A stretch of 64,000 nucleotides of DNA, from contig JABHTG010000057.1 in assembly GCA_018697205.1 (NCBI GenBank), forward strand, positions 62,001-126,000. Direction: 5' to 3'. A model generated the notes under the pieces. The model was not told the origin of the DNA, did not search any database, and saw nothing but the letters and a program-made list of their open reading frames with translations. The DNA comes from Nitrospina sp. GTDB lineage: Bacteria; Nitrospinota; Nitrospinia; Nitrospinales; VA-1. Shown here one piece after another: positions 44,789 to 52,856 of this stretch (within the stretch, counting starts at the first letter, position 1; each line of letters opens with the position of its first letter). Made by a program: the position numbers and the translations under genes.

Positions 44789-46353
44789 AACCATTTACTC
44801 CAACTAAAAGAGATAAAATTCTTCTCGTTTATCCTTTGCAGGGAGGGTCTGGCTCATTTATACGGCATATACCTCTTGGGCTTTTATATACCTCTTCAAA
44901 ATTAGTTAAGCACGGTGTCTCGGTAGAAATCTTCGACTGTAGGCTTAACCCTAGAGAATGGCGTAAAGACCTAATGGACAAGATCAACAAAGAAACATTA
45001 ATTGTCGGTATTTCGGTAATGACTGGAACTCCTGTTGTACAAGCATCTGAAATCAGCAAAATGATTAAAGAAAATGATCCTCAAACACGTGTAGTCTGGG
45101 GTGGACCACACGCTACCTTCAACCCTACGAGTATCCTAGAAAATGAAAAATACTGTGATTATGTAGTTAATGGTTATGGGAATGAGGTGTTTTACGACTT
45201 ATTCCAAGCGATTAAAGCTGGGAAAGAGCCTTTCAATTTACCAGGAATTGCACTTAGAAATGGTCCAGATATAGTTGCTAGCCCGAGACTAGAAGAGTTT
45301 GAGCACATAAAATATAAAGATATCCCCTATAATCTTATACCAGATTATGATGTTTACGGCCATGTGGGTCATAGCAATCGAACTTTTTCAATGTATTCTT
45401 CATTAGGATGTCCCTATTTATGTACTTTTTGTAGCTCACCTGCAGAATATAAAGAAATACCAGGAAAAAAGTGGCTTCCTCTTGATACTCAAGAAATTGT
45501 TGATCATGTGCAATATGTGGTTGAAGAATACAAGGCTAATTTTGTTTATTTCATCGATGATGACTCTTTTGTTAGTTTAAAGCACGTTGAACAAATTATT
45601 GATGAAATAACTCGGCGAGGACTGAAGATAAAGTTAGGGTTTAGAGGGGCGCGAATAAACGAAATAAAAAAAATGTCAGACTCGTTTCTTGATAAATTGA
45701 TTGCTGCTGGAACTAGCATTATCCATGTGGGTGCGGAAAGTGGTAGCGATCGCATACTAAAGTTAATTAAAAAAGACTGCACAGTCGAAGATATTCTTGA
45801 ATGTAACCGAAAACTAGCTCGCCACCCAAAAATGAAAACGTTGTACAATTTCATGATGGGCGCTCCAACCGAGACTGTAGAAGAGTTGAGAGCTACTAGA
45901 GATTTAATGCTTGCAATAGTTAAGGATCATCCAAACTCAATTATTGGGACACCAAATAGATTTAGACCTCTAAAAAATACCCAGCTATATGATTTGGCTA
46001 TAGAAAATGGTTATATTCCTCCCTCGACTGCACAGGACTGGTTAGAATATGAGATTGAAAGTGCCAGTGGAACTGATTCGTTACCTTGGATAAACAATGA
46101 AATGAAAAAGTTAATGGATTTAATGCTAATTGGTTCTTATTTTATTGATGGGAAGGCAACTAAAGTTGCAACAGGAAATACGCCCTTAGAGAAAATTATT
46201 AGGCTTATTGACAAGCTCTATGGTCCAATTGGTCGTTGGCGATTAAGAAATGGAAATACAAGGTTTCTCGTTGAGGTTCCGCTTTATAAATTGGCCAATA
46301 GTGCATCAAAATCATTCACCCCAAGTTTTGGCCCTAAAAAACATTTAGTCTAA
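44785..46353 (+). CDS. B12-binding-type radical SAM protein
   Basis: The 522-residue protein has the cobalamin-binding-like domain (about 10-145, VGISVMTGTPVVQ, GGPHATFNP, NGYGNEVF) and the cluster motif LGCPYLCTFC with Cys209, Cys213 and Cys216. Further on are HVGAESGSDRIL and NFMMGAPTETVEELRATR. It overlaps the previous gene by four bases and has a strong AAGGAGG. Its partner at 43127 is of similar length but only loosely alike in motif context, so the pair may act one after the other on the same substrate (inference). The dehydrogenase gene wbpA follows after 6 bp. Confidence 0.9.
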   Translation: MKPFTPTKRDKILLVYPLQGGSGSFIRHIPLGLLYTSSKLVKHGVSVEIFDCRLNPREWRKDLMDKINKETLIVGISVMTGTPVVQASEISKMIKENDPQTRVVWGGPHATFNPTSILENEKYCDYVVNGYGNEVFYDLFQAIKAGKEPFNLPGIALRNGPDIVASPRLEEFEHIKYKDIPYNLIPDYDVYGHVGHSNRTFSMYSSLGCPYLCTFCSSPAEYKEIPGKKWLPLDTQEIVDHVQYVVEEYKANFVYFIDDDSFVSLKHVEQIIDEITRRGLKIKLGFRGARINEIKKMSDSFLDKLIAAGTSIIHVGAESGSDRILKLIKKDCTVEDILECNRKLARHPKMKTLYNFMMGAPTETVEELRATRDLMLAIVKDHPNSIIGTPNRFRPLKNTQLYDLAIENGYIPPSTAQDWLEYEIESASGTDSLPWINNEMKKLMDLMLIGSYFIDGKATKVATGNTPLEKIIRLIDKLYGPIGRWRLRNGNTRFLVEVPLYKLANSASKSFTPSFGPKKHLV

Positions 46354-46359
46354 ATCACA

Positions 46360-47664
46360 ATGCCTCTTAAAAAAATAAAAAAAAAAGAAGCTCGTATTGG
46401 AATAATTGGCCTAGGTTATGTGGGTTTACCGTTGGCAATCGAATTCTGCAAGGCGGGCTTTTCGGTCACCGGACTAGATACGGATCAGGAAAAAATCAAC
46501 CTCTTATCTCAGGGAAAAAGCTATATAAAACATATTCCTGATGAAAACATAAAATACCTCAATCAAGGAGGCCGTTTTGAAGGAAATACTAATCACTCGT
46601 CAATAAGTTATCTAGACTGCATTTTAATCTGCGTCCCAACACCTCTAAGCAAAAATCGGGAACCAGATATGAGCTATATTATCTCCACAGCTCAAAAAAT
46701 GGCTCCCCATATAGTAAAAAATCAATTAATCATTCTTGAATCCACCACCTATCCAGGAACAACTCAAGAAGTACTACTACCGGAACTAGAGCAAGGGAGT
46801 GGCCTTAAGGCAAATAAGGATTTTTATTTAGCCTATTCGCCAGAACGAGAAGATCCAAATAATAAGGAGTATTCTATAGCGACAACCCCAAAAGTTATCG
46901 GCTCCGATGATGCAAAGGGTCTAGAGTTAGCCGATAATCTATATTCAGCTATCACCCAAAAAACTGTTTTAGTTTCTAGTACAAAAGTAGCTGAAGCTAC
47001 AAAGCTCACAGAAAATGTATTTAGGGCAGTAAATATAGCCTTGGTAAATGAATTGAAAGTCATATATGAAAAAATGGGAATCGACGTTTGGGAAGTGATC
47101 GAAGCCTGTAGTACCAAACCATTTGGATTTATGCCTTTTTATCCAGGGCCTGGGTTAGGTGGACATTGCATCCCAATCGATCCTTTCTATCTAACTTGGA
47201 AAGCAAGAGAGCATGGTGTTACAACTCGTTTCATAGAACTTGCAGGAGAAATAAATACATCTATGCCAGACTATGTCATTCAAAAAATAGTTTTTGCACT
47301 AAACCAAGAGGGTAAGAGCCTTAAAAACAGTAGTATTCTTTTACTTGGTTTAGCTTATAAAAAAAATATTGATGACACCCGAGAATCAGTAACTTTTAAA
47401 ATCATGGAATTGCTTGAAGAAAAAGGCGCGATTACCGATTATAATGACCCTCATATCCCTAAGGTTAAACCCACTAGAAAGTACAAACAGTTTGTAGGAA
47501 AAAAAAGCGTGCCACTCCAAAAAACCAACCAATATGACTGCATAGTAGTTTTAACCGACCATACGTCCTACGATTTTGAACTCATTGTCAATCAATCAAA
47601 AATTATTGTAGACACTCGTAATGCTTGCGGATCCATAAAATCCAATAAAATAATCAAATCATAA
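46360..47664 (+). CDS. wbpA: UDP-N-acetylglucosamine 6-dehydrogenase-like (WbpA type)
   Basis: The 434-residue enzyme would oxidise UDP-GlcNAc twice at C6 to UDP-GlcNAcA using NAD. GLGYVGLPLAIEF near 17-29 binds NAD, CVPTPLSKN near 91 and ESTTYPGTT near 127 follow, and the catalytic Cys270 lies in GPGLGGHCIPIDPFYLTW, a form typical of WbpA-like enzymes rather than UDP-glucose dehydrogenases. It is 6 bp downstream of the radical SAM pair and may share its transcript. No WbpB/WbpD partner genes are seen nearby. The family is certain, the exact UDP-sugar likely. Confidence 0.9.
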   Translation: MPLKKIKKKEARIGIIGLGYVGLPLAIEFCKAGFSVTGLDTDQEKINLLSQGKSYIKHIPDENIKYLNQGGRFEGNTNHSSISYLDCILICVPTPLSKNREPDMSYIISTAQKMAPHIVKNQLIILESTTYPGTTQEVLLPELEQGSGLKANKDFYLAYSPEREDPNNKEYSIATTPKVIGSDDAKGLELADNLYSAITQKTVLVSSTKVAEATKLTENVFRAVNIALVNELKVIYEKMGIDVWEVIEACSTKPFGFMPFYPGPGLGGHCIPIDPFYLTWKAREHGVTTRFIELAGEINTSMPDYVIQKIVFALNQEGKSLKNSSILLLGLAYKKNIDDTRESVTFKIMELLEEKGAITDYNDPHIPKVKPTRKYKQFVGKKSVPLQKTNQYDCIVVLTDHTSYDFELIVNQSKIIVDTRNACGSIKSNKIIKS

Positions 47665-47776
47665 CGCATGAAAAAATAACTATAGTGATCTTTAATTGAT
47701 AAGTTTTAGGCTTTCAAAGAAACAAAGATTGATAAATTTTTTACTCCTAAGCAAAAAAGCCAACCTAAAGAAAAAA

Positions 47777-49087
47777 TCAACTATTGAGTAGACCTAACTC
47801 TATTAATCTTCTTCGGTAGTTTTTTCCTACAGTCTCAATATTATGATGAGTTTTGACATAAGAATGCCCTGCCTTGGCAACTTGAGTTCTATAGGTATCA
47901 TCTTCAACTAATCTATGCATATAACTAGAAGCTTGGTCAATATTAGGGTCAGCCCAAGTCTGCCCTTTAAAGAATGGGTATTCTCCCTTTTTCACCTCTA
48001 TTAACTTGTAGTCAACAATACAAGAGTTATCTGACCTAGTAAAATCTGTATTACCTGAATAATTTGTGGCGATCACTGGCTTCCCAAGTAACATGCTTTG
48101 AGCAATACTAAGTCCGATTCCTTCAGAACGATGAAGCGACACAAAAACGTCACATATATTCATAAGGCCGATGACTTCATCAGACGAAAATACAGCGTTA
48201 ATAATCTTTATCCTTGGATCACTTTTAACCGCTGTATTCAAATACTTAAATTCTTCGATGTACTTCTCCCCATCCATAGACTTAAGAACCAGTCCCACGC
48301 CTTCATTAATATTAGGAAACGCATTTTGAAAAGCCTGAATGCAACCTAATGGATTTTTTCTATAAAAACTTGACTTAAAATCAAATACAAATAGAAACAG
48401 AAATCTATTTTCCGGAAGGTTATAATAACTACGGTTAAATTCTTTTGGTTCTTCTAAATCAAATGCTGGAGGCATATAAATTGCTGACCTTGATGAACTG
48501 TCAGACACAGCAGATTCAATAAAATGGGAAGGACACCAAATTTCATGAAAGTAGTTCAAGGAATTCATCCAGGCAATAGGATGCTTACTAAGTTCCCATG
48601 TCCAGTAACCAATATTAAAATGTCCAGATACAAAAGATTCACCATACCTAATAATTGATGCTTCTATCTGATCAGGTTTTAGATGAAAAATATTTACCAA
48701 ATAAAAATTGCTCGATTGAACCAAAGAAACTAATTCTTGATTATTCTGATCTAGCCGAGTTTCAAAATTAAAATTATGGACCCCAAAATCGACATTCGCT
48801 CTTGAAAGTGACCTTGCTGTTTGGCGAATAAACTCTCCCTCACCAATATCAGCAAGTGGATAGCCAATAAGGTTAATCCCTTTCTTAAAGCCTTTATCGA
48901 AAAATGTGTCTGGCTCTATAGAATAAAACAGTTTAAAAACTACTCGAAGAATAGCTGTTTTAAAGTAAGCACGGACACTTGGGCTTACCCAAAAGAAAAA
49001 TGGTTTTAACTTCCCATAGTGCTTAATCACCGTCTGGAAATAATATCTTCCTTTTTTCTTTATGTTTTTTTTTACGTTTTGAATCAT
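47777..49087 (-). CDS. GT4 family glycosyltransferase
   Basis: The 436-residue GT-B enzyme has a long N-terminal lead (basic, with a hydrophobic stretch near 45-55), then GINLIGYPLADIGEGEFIRQ, FNIGYWTWELSKHP and the C-terminal donor-binding stretch HRSEGIGLSIAQSMLLGKPV with the EX7E-type spacing region, then ATNYSGNTDF. This set resembles group 1 transferases from polysaccharide clusters. It is a single gene on the minus strand between wbpA and a GtrB-like gene. No donor can be assigned. Confidence 0.88.
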   Translation of the reverse strand: MIQNVKKNIKKKGRYYFQTVIKHYGKLKPFFFWVSPSVRAYFKTAILRVVFKLFYSIEPDTFFDKGFKKGINLIGYPLADIGEGEFIRQTARSLSRANVDFGVHNFNFETRLDQNNQELVSLVQSSNFYLVNIFHLKPDQIEASIIRYGESFVSGHFNIGYWTWELSKHPIAWMNSLNYFHEIWCPSHFIESAVSDSSSRSAIYMPPAFDLEEPKEFNRSYYNLPENRFLFLFVFDFKSSFYRKNPLGCIQAFQNAFPNINEGVGLVLKSMDGEKYIEEFKYLNTAVKSDPRIKIINAVFSSDEVIGLMNICDVFVSLHRSEGIGLSIAQSMLLGKPVIATNYSGNTDFTRSDNSCIVDYKLIEVKKGEYPFFKGQTWADPNIDQASSYMHRLVEDDTYRTQVAKAGHSYVKTHHNIETVGKNYRRRLIELGLLNS

Positions 49088-49432
49088 CTATCAACTCAGC
49101 TTTTTTAAGTTCTATTCGACCTTATCATCTTGACCAAAAAAGCCTCAGAAAAAAATTTTCCCCAAAATATTATGGCCCTAAGTGAAGTTCTCAGTTGACC
49201 AAAAATTTTACAGCCAAATAAACTCAAACAACAACAAAGGAATTTGCAACCTTAATCGTTTGTCTTAAAAATATGTTACATTGGTTAAGTTGGATAACTA
49301 GAATACCGTTATGTAGATTGAAAAGTTTTTTGTTTTCAAGAAGCCAATCCCTTGAGCTAAATATTTGAATTTGAACCTCATTAAAATTGTATTCTAAATA
49401 ATACTATTTATCACTTTTAGTGATCTACCGTA
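49088..49432. other. Divergent intergenic stretch, no gene seen
   Basis: 345 bp between the GT4 gene (minus) and the GtrB-like gene (plus). It must contain both promoters. TTGAAC near 49371 followed after 18 bases by TAAATA is a weak promoter-like pair for the plus strand. No open frame of interest. Confidence 0.4.
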
Positions 49433-50398
49433 ATGAATGACAAAAAGCAGCGAATCACATTTGTTGTTCCAGCTCGCAACGAAGAACGCAACATACGCTG
49501 TTTCTATGAAGAGACTAATAAAATAGTTTTAGGTTTGGATAATTATATTTGGGAGTTCATTTTCATTGATGATGGTAGTAATGATTCAACTTGGCAAACT
49601 ATCAAAGAAATATCTAATTTAGATCCAACCGTAAAAGGTGTCCGCCTATCGCGAAATTTTGGAAAGGAAATGGCCCTTACAGCCGGAATTCTCGAGCAAA
49701 CAAAGTTCCCTGATGCTGTAATATTTATGGATGCTGATTTGCAACACCCCCCGGCGGCAATTCCAAAGTTGATTCAACAGTGGGAGTTAGGGTTTCAAAT
49801 TGTAACTGCACAACGTAAATCTATTCGTTATTCCTTATGGCGCGAAATGGGATCAAATTTTTTTTTCTTCATGCTTAACCGCTTTTCAAAACTAAATATC
49901 CAATACAAAGCAACAGATTTTCGTCTACTAGACCATAAGGTATTAGAAGTTCTACAAACTTTTCCCGAGAGAAATCGATTCTTTCGGGGCATTATCGATT
50001 GGATGGGATTCGAAAAATCTTCTATTACTTTTGATTCCCCCGACCGAATTACCGGAAAATCAACCTTTACCTTTAATAATCTATTCAGTTTGGCCGTCAA
50101 TTCTTTTACTTCTTTTTCCTTGATGCCTTTAAGAATTACGGGATATCTAGGATTAGCGGTCACTACGGTTTCCAGTCTACTGTTCTTATATATGATAATT
50201 ACCCATTTAATACTTGGGTTAACCATTTTCACAAAATTGGCTTATTTCGTAGTTTTCAACACACTATTATTTGGTATTGTGCTTGCTGCCTTGGGATTAA
50301 TCGCTTTATACATAGGGAATATTCACACTGAAGTATCGGGCCGGCCTCTATACATTGTTCAAGAACGAGTGGGTTTTGTAAAACAAAAACCTCTGTAA
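49433..50398 (+). CDS. GT2 glycosyltransferase, DPM1/GtrB/ArnC type
   Basis: The 321-residue enzyme transfers a sugar from a nucleotide donor to polyprenyl phosphate. The GT-A domain has VVPARNEERNI, FIDDGSNDST, VRLSRNFGKEMALTAGI and FMDADLQHPP (DxD), then TDFRLLDHKVL. Two C-terminal membrane helices (about 237-258 and 269-294) and the ending GNIHTEVSGRPLYIVQER are typical of GtrB/ArnC. It would supply a lipid-linked sugar to one of the GT-C-like membrane proteins in this window (inference). The Wzx gene follows after 35 bp. Confidence 0.93.
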   Translation: MNDKKQRITFVVPARNEERNIRCFYEETNKIVLGLDNYIWEFIFIDDGSNDSTWQTIKEISNLDPTVKGVRLSRNFGKEMALTAGILEQTKFPDAVIFMDADLQHPPAAIPKLIQQWELGFQIVTAQRKSIRYSLWREMGSNFFFFMLNRFSKLNIQYKATDFRLLDHKVLEVLQTFPERNRFFRGIIDWMGFEKSSITFDSPDRITGKSTFTFNNLFSLAVNSFTSFSLMPLRITGYLGLAVTTVSSLLFLYMIITHLILGLTIFTKLAYFVVFNTLLFGIVLAALGLIALYIGNIHTEVSGRPLYIVQERVGFVKQKPL

Positions 50399-50433
50399 TT
50401 TTTTTATTTCATAACTACGTTTAATAAAATATC

Positions 50434-51639
50434 ATGACGCTAGCTAAGTCCTTTAGCGCCCAGTGGCTTGCCTCAGCTTACGGAGCCGCTGTTTCCATAC
50501 TTCTAACTTTTCTATTTGCAAGGCTACTGGGCCCGAAAATTTTTGGAAATTATAACTACCTTCTAACCCTGGCATCTTTGTATGCTATTTTACAAGACGG
50601 CGGTTTTCGTACGCTTATTTTTAGAGAGTTAACATCGCCTACCTTTCAAGAAATAAAGAATAGTTTAGTTTCGCTTTCACTCGGTCATAACATTCTAGTT
50701 ACAAGCACCGGTATTCTAATACTTATTTTTCTCCCTTTAAAAGATAGCTTTCTTCTAATTTTGGCTATTTTTTCCTTTGGACTAGCAACAACAACCACAT
50801 CCTTTTCATCACAACTTAAAGGAGAAGGAATGTTTGCAGCTGAAGCTCAATGGCGCATTATGACAAGAACCCTCGGTGCACTAGGTGTTCTAACTTTTAT
50901 TTTTATTTTCACACCCTCCATTCAAACTATCTTAGGAGGGACAATTCTTGGATATAGCATCGCACTATCCTTACGTCCAGCAAATTGCAAATTGAAAATT
51001 TTATTCAAAAAGCTAAACCCCCTTATCTATAAATCTTTAGGGTCTCTTTTAATAATCGATATCGCTACTTTAATTTATTTTAAAATTGACATTGTTATGC
51101 TTCGCCATCTTGGAAGTGGGTTAGAAGAAGTTGGCTTCTATTCGTCTGGATCTCGTTTGCTAGAAGGTCTTATATTTATGCACCTCCCATTTGCAACAGT
51201 TTTATTTCGAGAAATGAGAACACGAATACATCGTCCGAACGAATTCACATCTTATATTTTAAAATTATTTTTTTTTAGTATCGCTTCTCCCATTGTGATT
51301 ATTCCTATAGGTTGGTTTTTTAGTAAAGAGATTATACTTCTATGCTATGGGCCAGACTTTATGGGTGCTTCTCCCCTACTAAAACTTCTTTTAATTTCAT
51401 TTTTTTTCATGATTCCCAACCTCGTATTAACTCAGGTCACATTAGCAAGCGACAGAGAGTATTTTTATGCCAAAATTACTTGCTTGGCAGCTTTTACCAA
51501 TATAGGTTTAAATCTCTATCTCATACCAACCATGGGAGCCAAAGGAGCTGCTATTGGGACGATATTAACCGAGGGTCTAGTAATGTTTTTAATAGGAGGA
51601 GGAATCATGCTATCGCATAGAAAAGCGGGCTTAAAATAA
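50434..51639 (+). CDS. Wzx-type oligosaccharide flippase
   Basis: The 401-residue protein is almost entirely hydrophobic, with about twelve predicted helices, and has the MATE/MOP layout. The start LAKSFSAQWLASAYGAAVS and an early ARLLGPKIFGNYN are typical of Wzx/polysaccharide exporters, which flip undecaprenyl-linked glycans to the periplasm. It ends at the first base of the next start (TAATG-like overlap at 51639). It sits between a GtrB-like gene and a GT4 gene, as expected for an assembly operon. No Wzy polymerase was found nearby. Confidence 0.9.
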   Translation: MTLAKSFSAQWLASAYGAAVSILLTFLFARLLGPKIFGNYNYLLTLASLYAILQDGGFRTLIFRELTSPTFQEIKNSLVSLSLGHNILVTSTGILILIFLPLKDSFLLILAIFSFGLATTTTSFSSQLKGEGMFAAEAQWRIMTRTLGALGVLTFIFIFTPSIQTILGGTILGYSIALSLRPANCKLKILFKKLNPLIYKSLGSLLIIDIATLIYFKIDIVMLRHLGSGLEEVGFYSSGSRLLEGLIFMHLPFATVLFREMRTRIHRPNEFTSYILKLFFFSIASPIVIIPIGWFFSKEIILLCYGPDFMGASPLLKLLLISFFFMIPNLVLTQVTLASDREYFYAKITCLAAFTNIGLNLYLIPTMGAKGAAIGTILTEGLVMFLIGGGIMLSHRKAGLK

Positions 51640-52721
51640 TGAAGTCCTCTGATACAATTATTCTACACGATGCTTTTGCATTTAAGGGCGGTGGGGAGCG
51701 TTTGGTCCTTACCCTTTGTCGGGAACTGGAAGCAGACCTAGCTTTTGGGTATATAAAGAAAAATTCCTTCGACTTAAACGAATTAACAGGGCGCCTTATT
51801 GATCTAAAGTCAAAATCAAGCTTACCCCTTTGGCGAACGCTTAAAAGGCTTCAAGCTTTTTACAAAGGAACAAAATTTTTGAGTGACTATAAAAATGTCA
51901 TATATTCGGGGCAAAATTCTATATTAGCAGCAGCAAATCATCCAAAAGGGAAAAACATATACTACTGCTTCACTCCACCAAGATCAATTTATGACCTAAA
52001 AAACACTCATCTTGCATCTCAACCAATTTCAAGCAAACTGGTTCATGTTTTGTATAATTCTCTTTTCCAACTTCTTTATGAAAACGCTATTCACAAAATG
52101 GATATAATTGTCGCGGATTCTAAAAACGTTCAAAATCGAATCCAGAAATTTTTGGGTCTCAAATCTACTGTAATTTATCCTCCTTGTGATATTGAAAATT
52201 TTCGCTGGGTTAGTCAAGGTAACTATTATCTCTCTACAGCTAGACTCACAAAATATAAACGAGTCGATCTCATCATCAAAGCATTTTCTAAGTTCCCGGA
52301 AAAACAGCTTATCGTATCCTCTTCAGGACCAGAAGAAAGTTATCTAAAGCAGCTTGCAGAAGGGTTTAAAAATATCCAATTCACAGGAGACGTAAACGAA
52401 AAAAAACTACAACAACTAATTGGCAATGCAATCGCCACTATTTACATACCTAAAGATGAAGACTTTGGAATATCTCCAGTAGAGTCAATGGCTGCAGGAA
52501 AACCGGTAATTGGAGCCGGTGAAGGAGGGCTTTTAGAAACAGTTATTCATCGTGAAACTGGTTGGCTCACACCTCCTGACCCTTCCCCAAAAGACCTGAT
52601 TCAAGCAATAAAAAAAATAAACCCAAAACAAGTCCTCTCTATGAGGAGTGCTTGTGAAAAACGGGCTAAAATTTTCTGTACAAAAAATTTTATAAATAAT
52701 ATGCGTCAAGTTATCAGCTAA
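51639..52721 (+). CDS. GT4 glycosyltransferase (WbpZ/mannosyltransferase-like)
   Basis: The 360-residue GT-B enzyme has HDAFAFKGGGERLVLTL at the N-terminus (acceptor side), FTPPRSIYDLK, ADSKNVQNRI, LSTARLTKYKRVDLIIKAF and the donor motif EDFGISPVESMAAGKPVIG with the two glutamates of the EX7E family, then EGGLLETV. Many relatives are mannosyl- or other hexosyltransferases of O-antigen clusters. It overlaps the Wzx gene by one base. The donor is not certain. Confidence 0.9.
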   Translation: MKSSDTIILHDAFAFKGGGERLVLTLCRELEADLAFGYIKKNSFDLNELTGRLIDLKSKSSLPLWRTLKRLQAFYKGTKFLSDYKNVIYSGQNSILAAANHPKGKNIYYCFTPPRSIYDLKNTHLASQPISSKLVHVLYNSLFQLLYENAIHKMDIIVADSKNVQNRIQKFLGLKSTVIYPPCDIENFRWVSQGNYYLSTARLTKYKRVDLIIKAFSKFPEKQLIVSSSGPEESYLKQLAEGFKNIQFTGDVNEKKLQQLIGNAIATIYIPKDEDFGISPVESMAAGKPVIGAGEGGLLETVIHRETGWLTPPDPSPKDLIQAIKKINPKQVLSMRSACEKRAKIFCTKNFINNMRQVIS

Positions 52722-52856
52722 ATATGCTTAGTTAAAATATATTCTAAAAGAGTGCGATTTTAGTATAGTTAGTCCTTTCAGGAAGCAGTATTTTCAGTCT
52801 TCCAACTATAGTTAACTTTTTTATTTTCCCAGTTTAAAAAAAATAGTGACCTCTAA

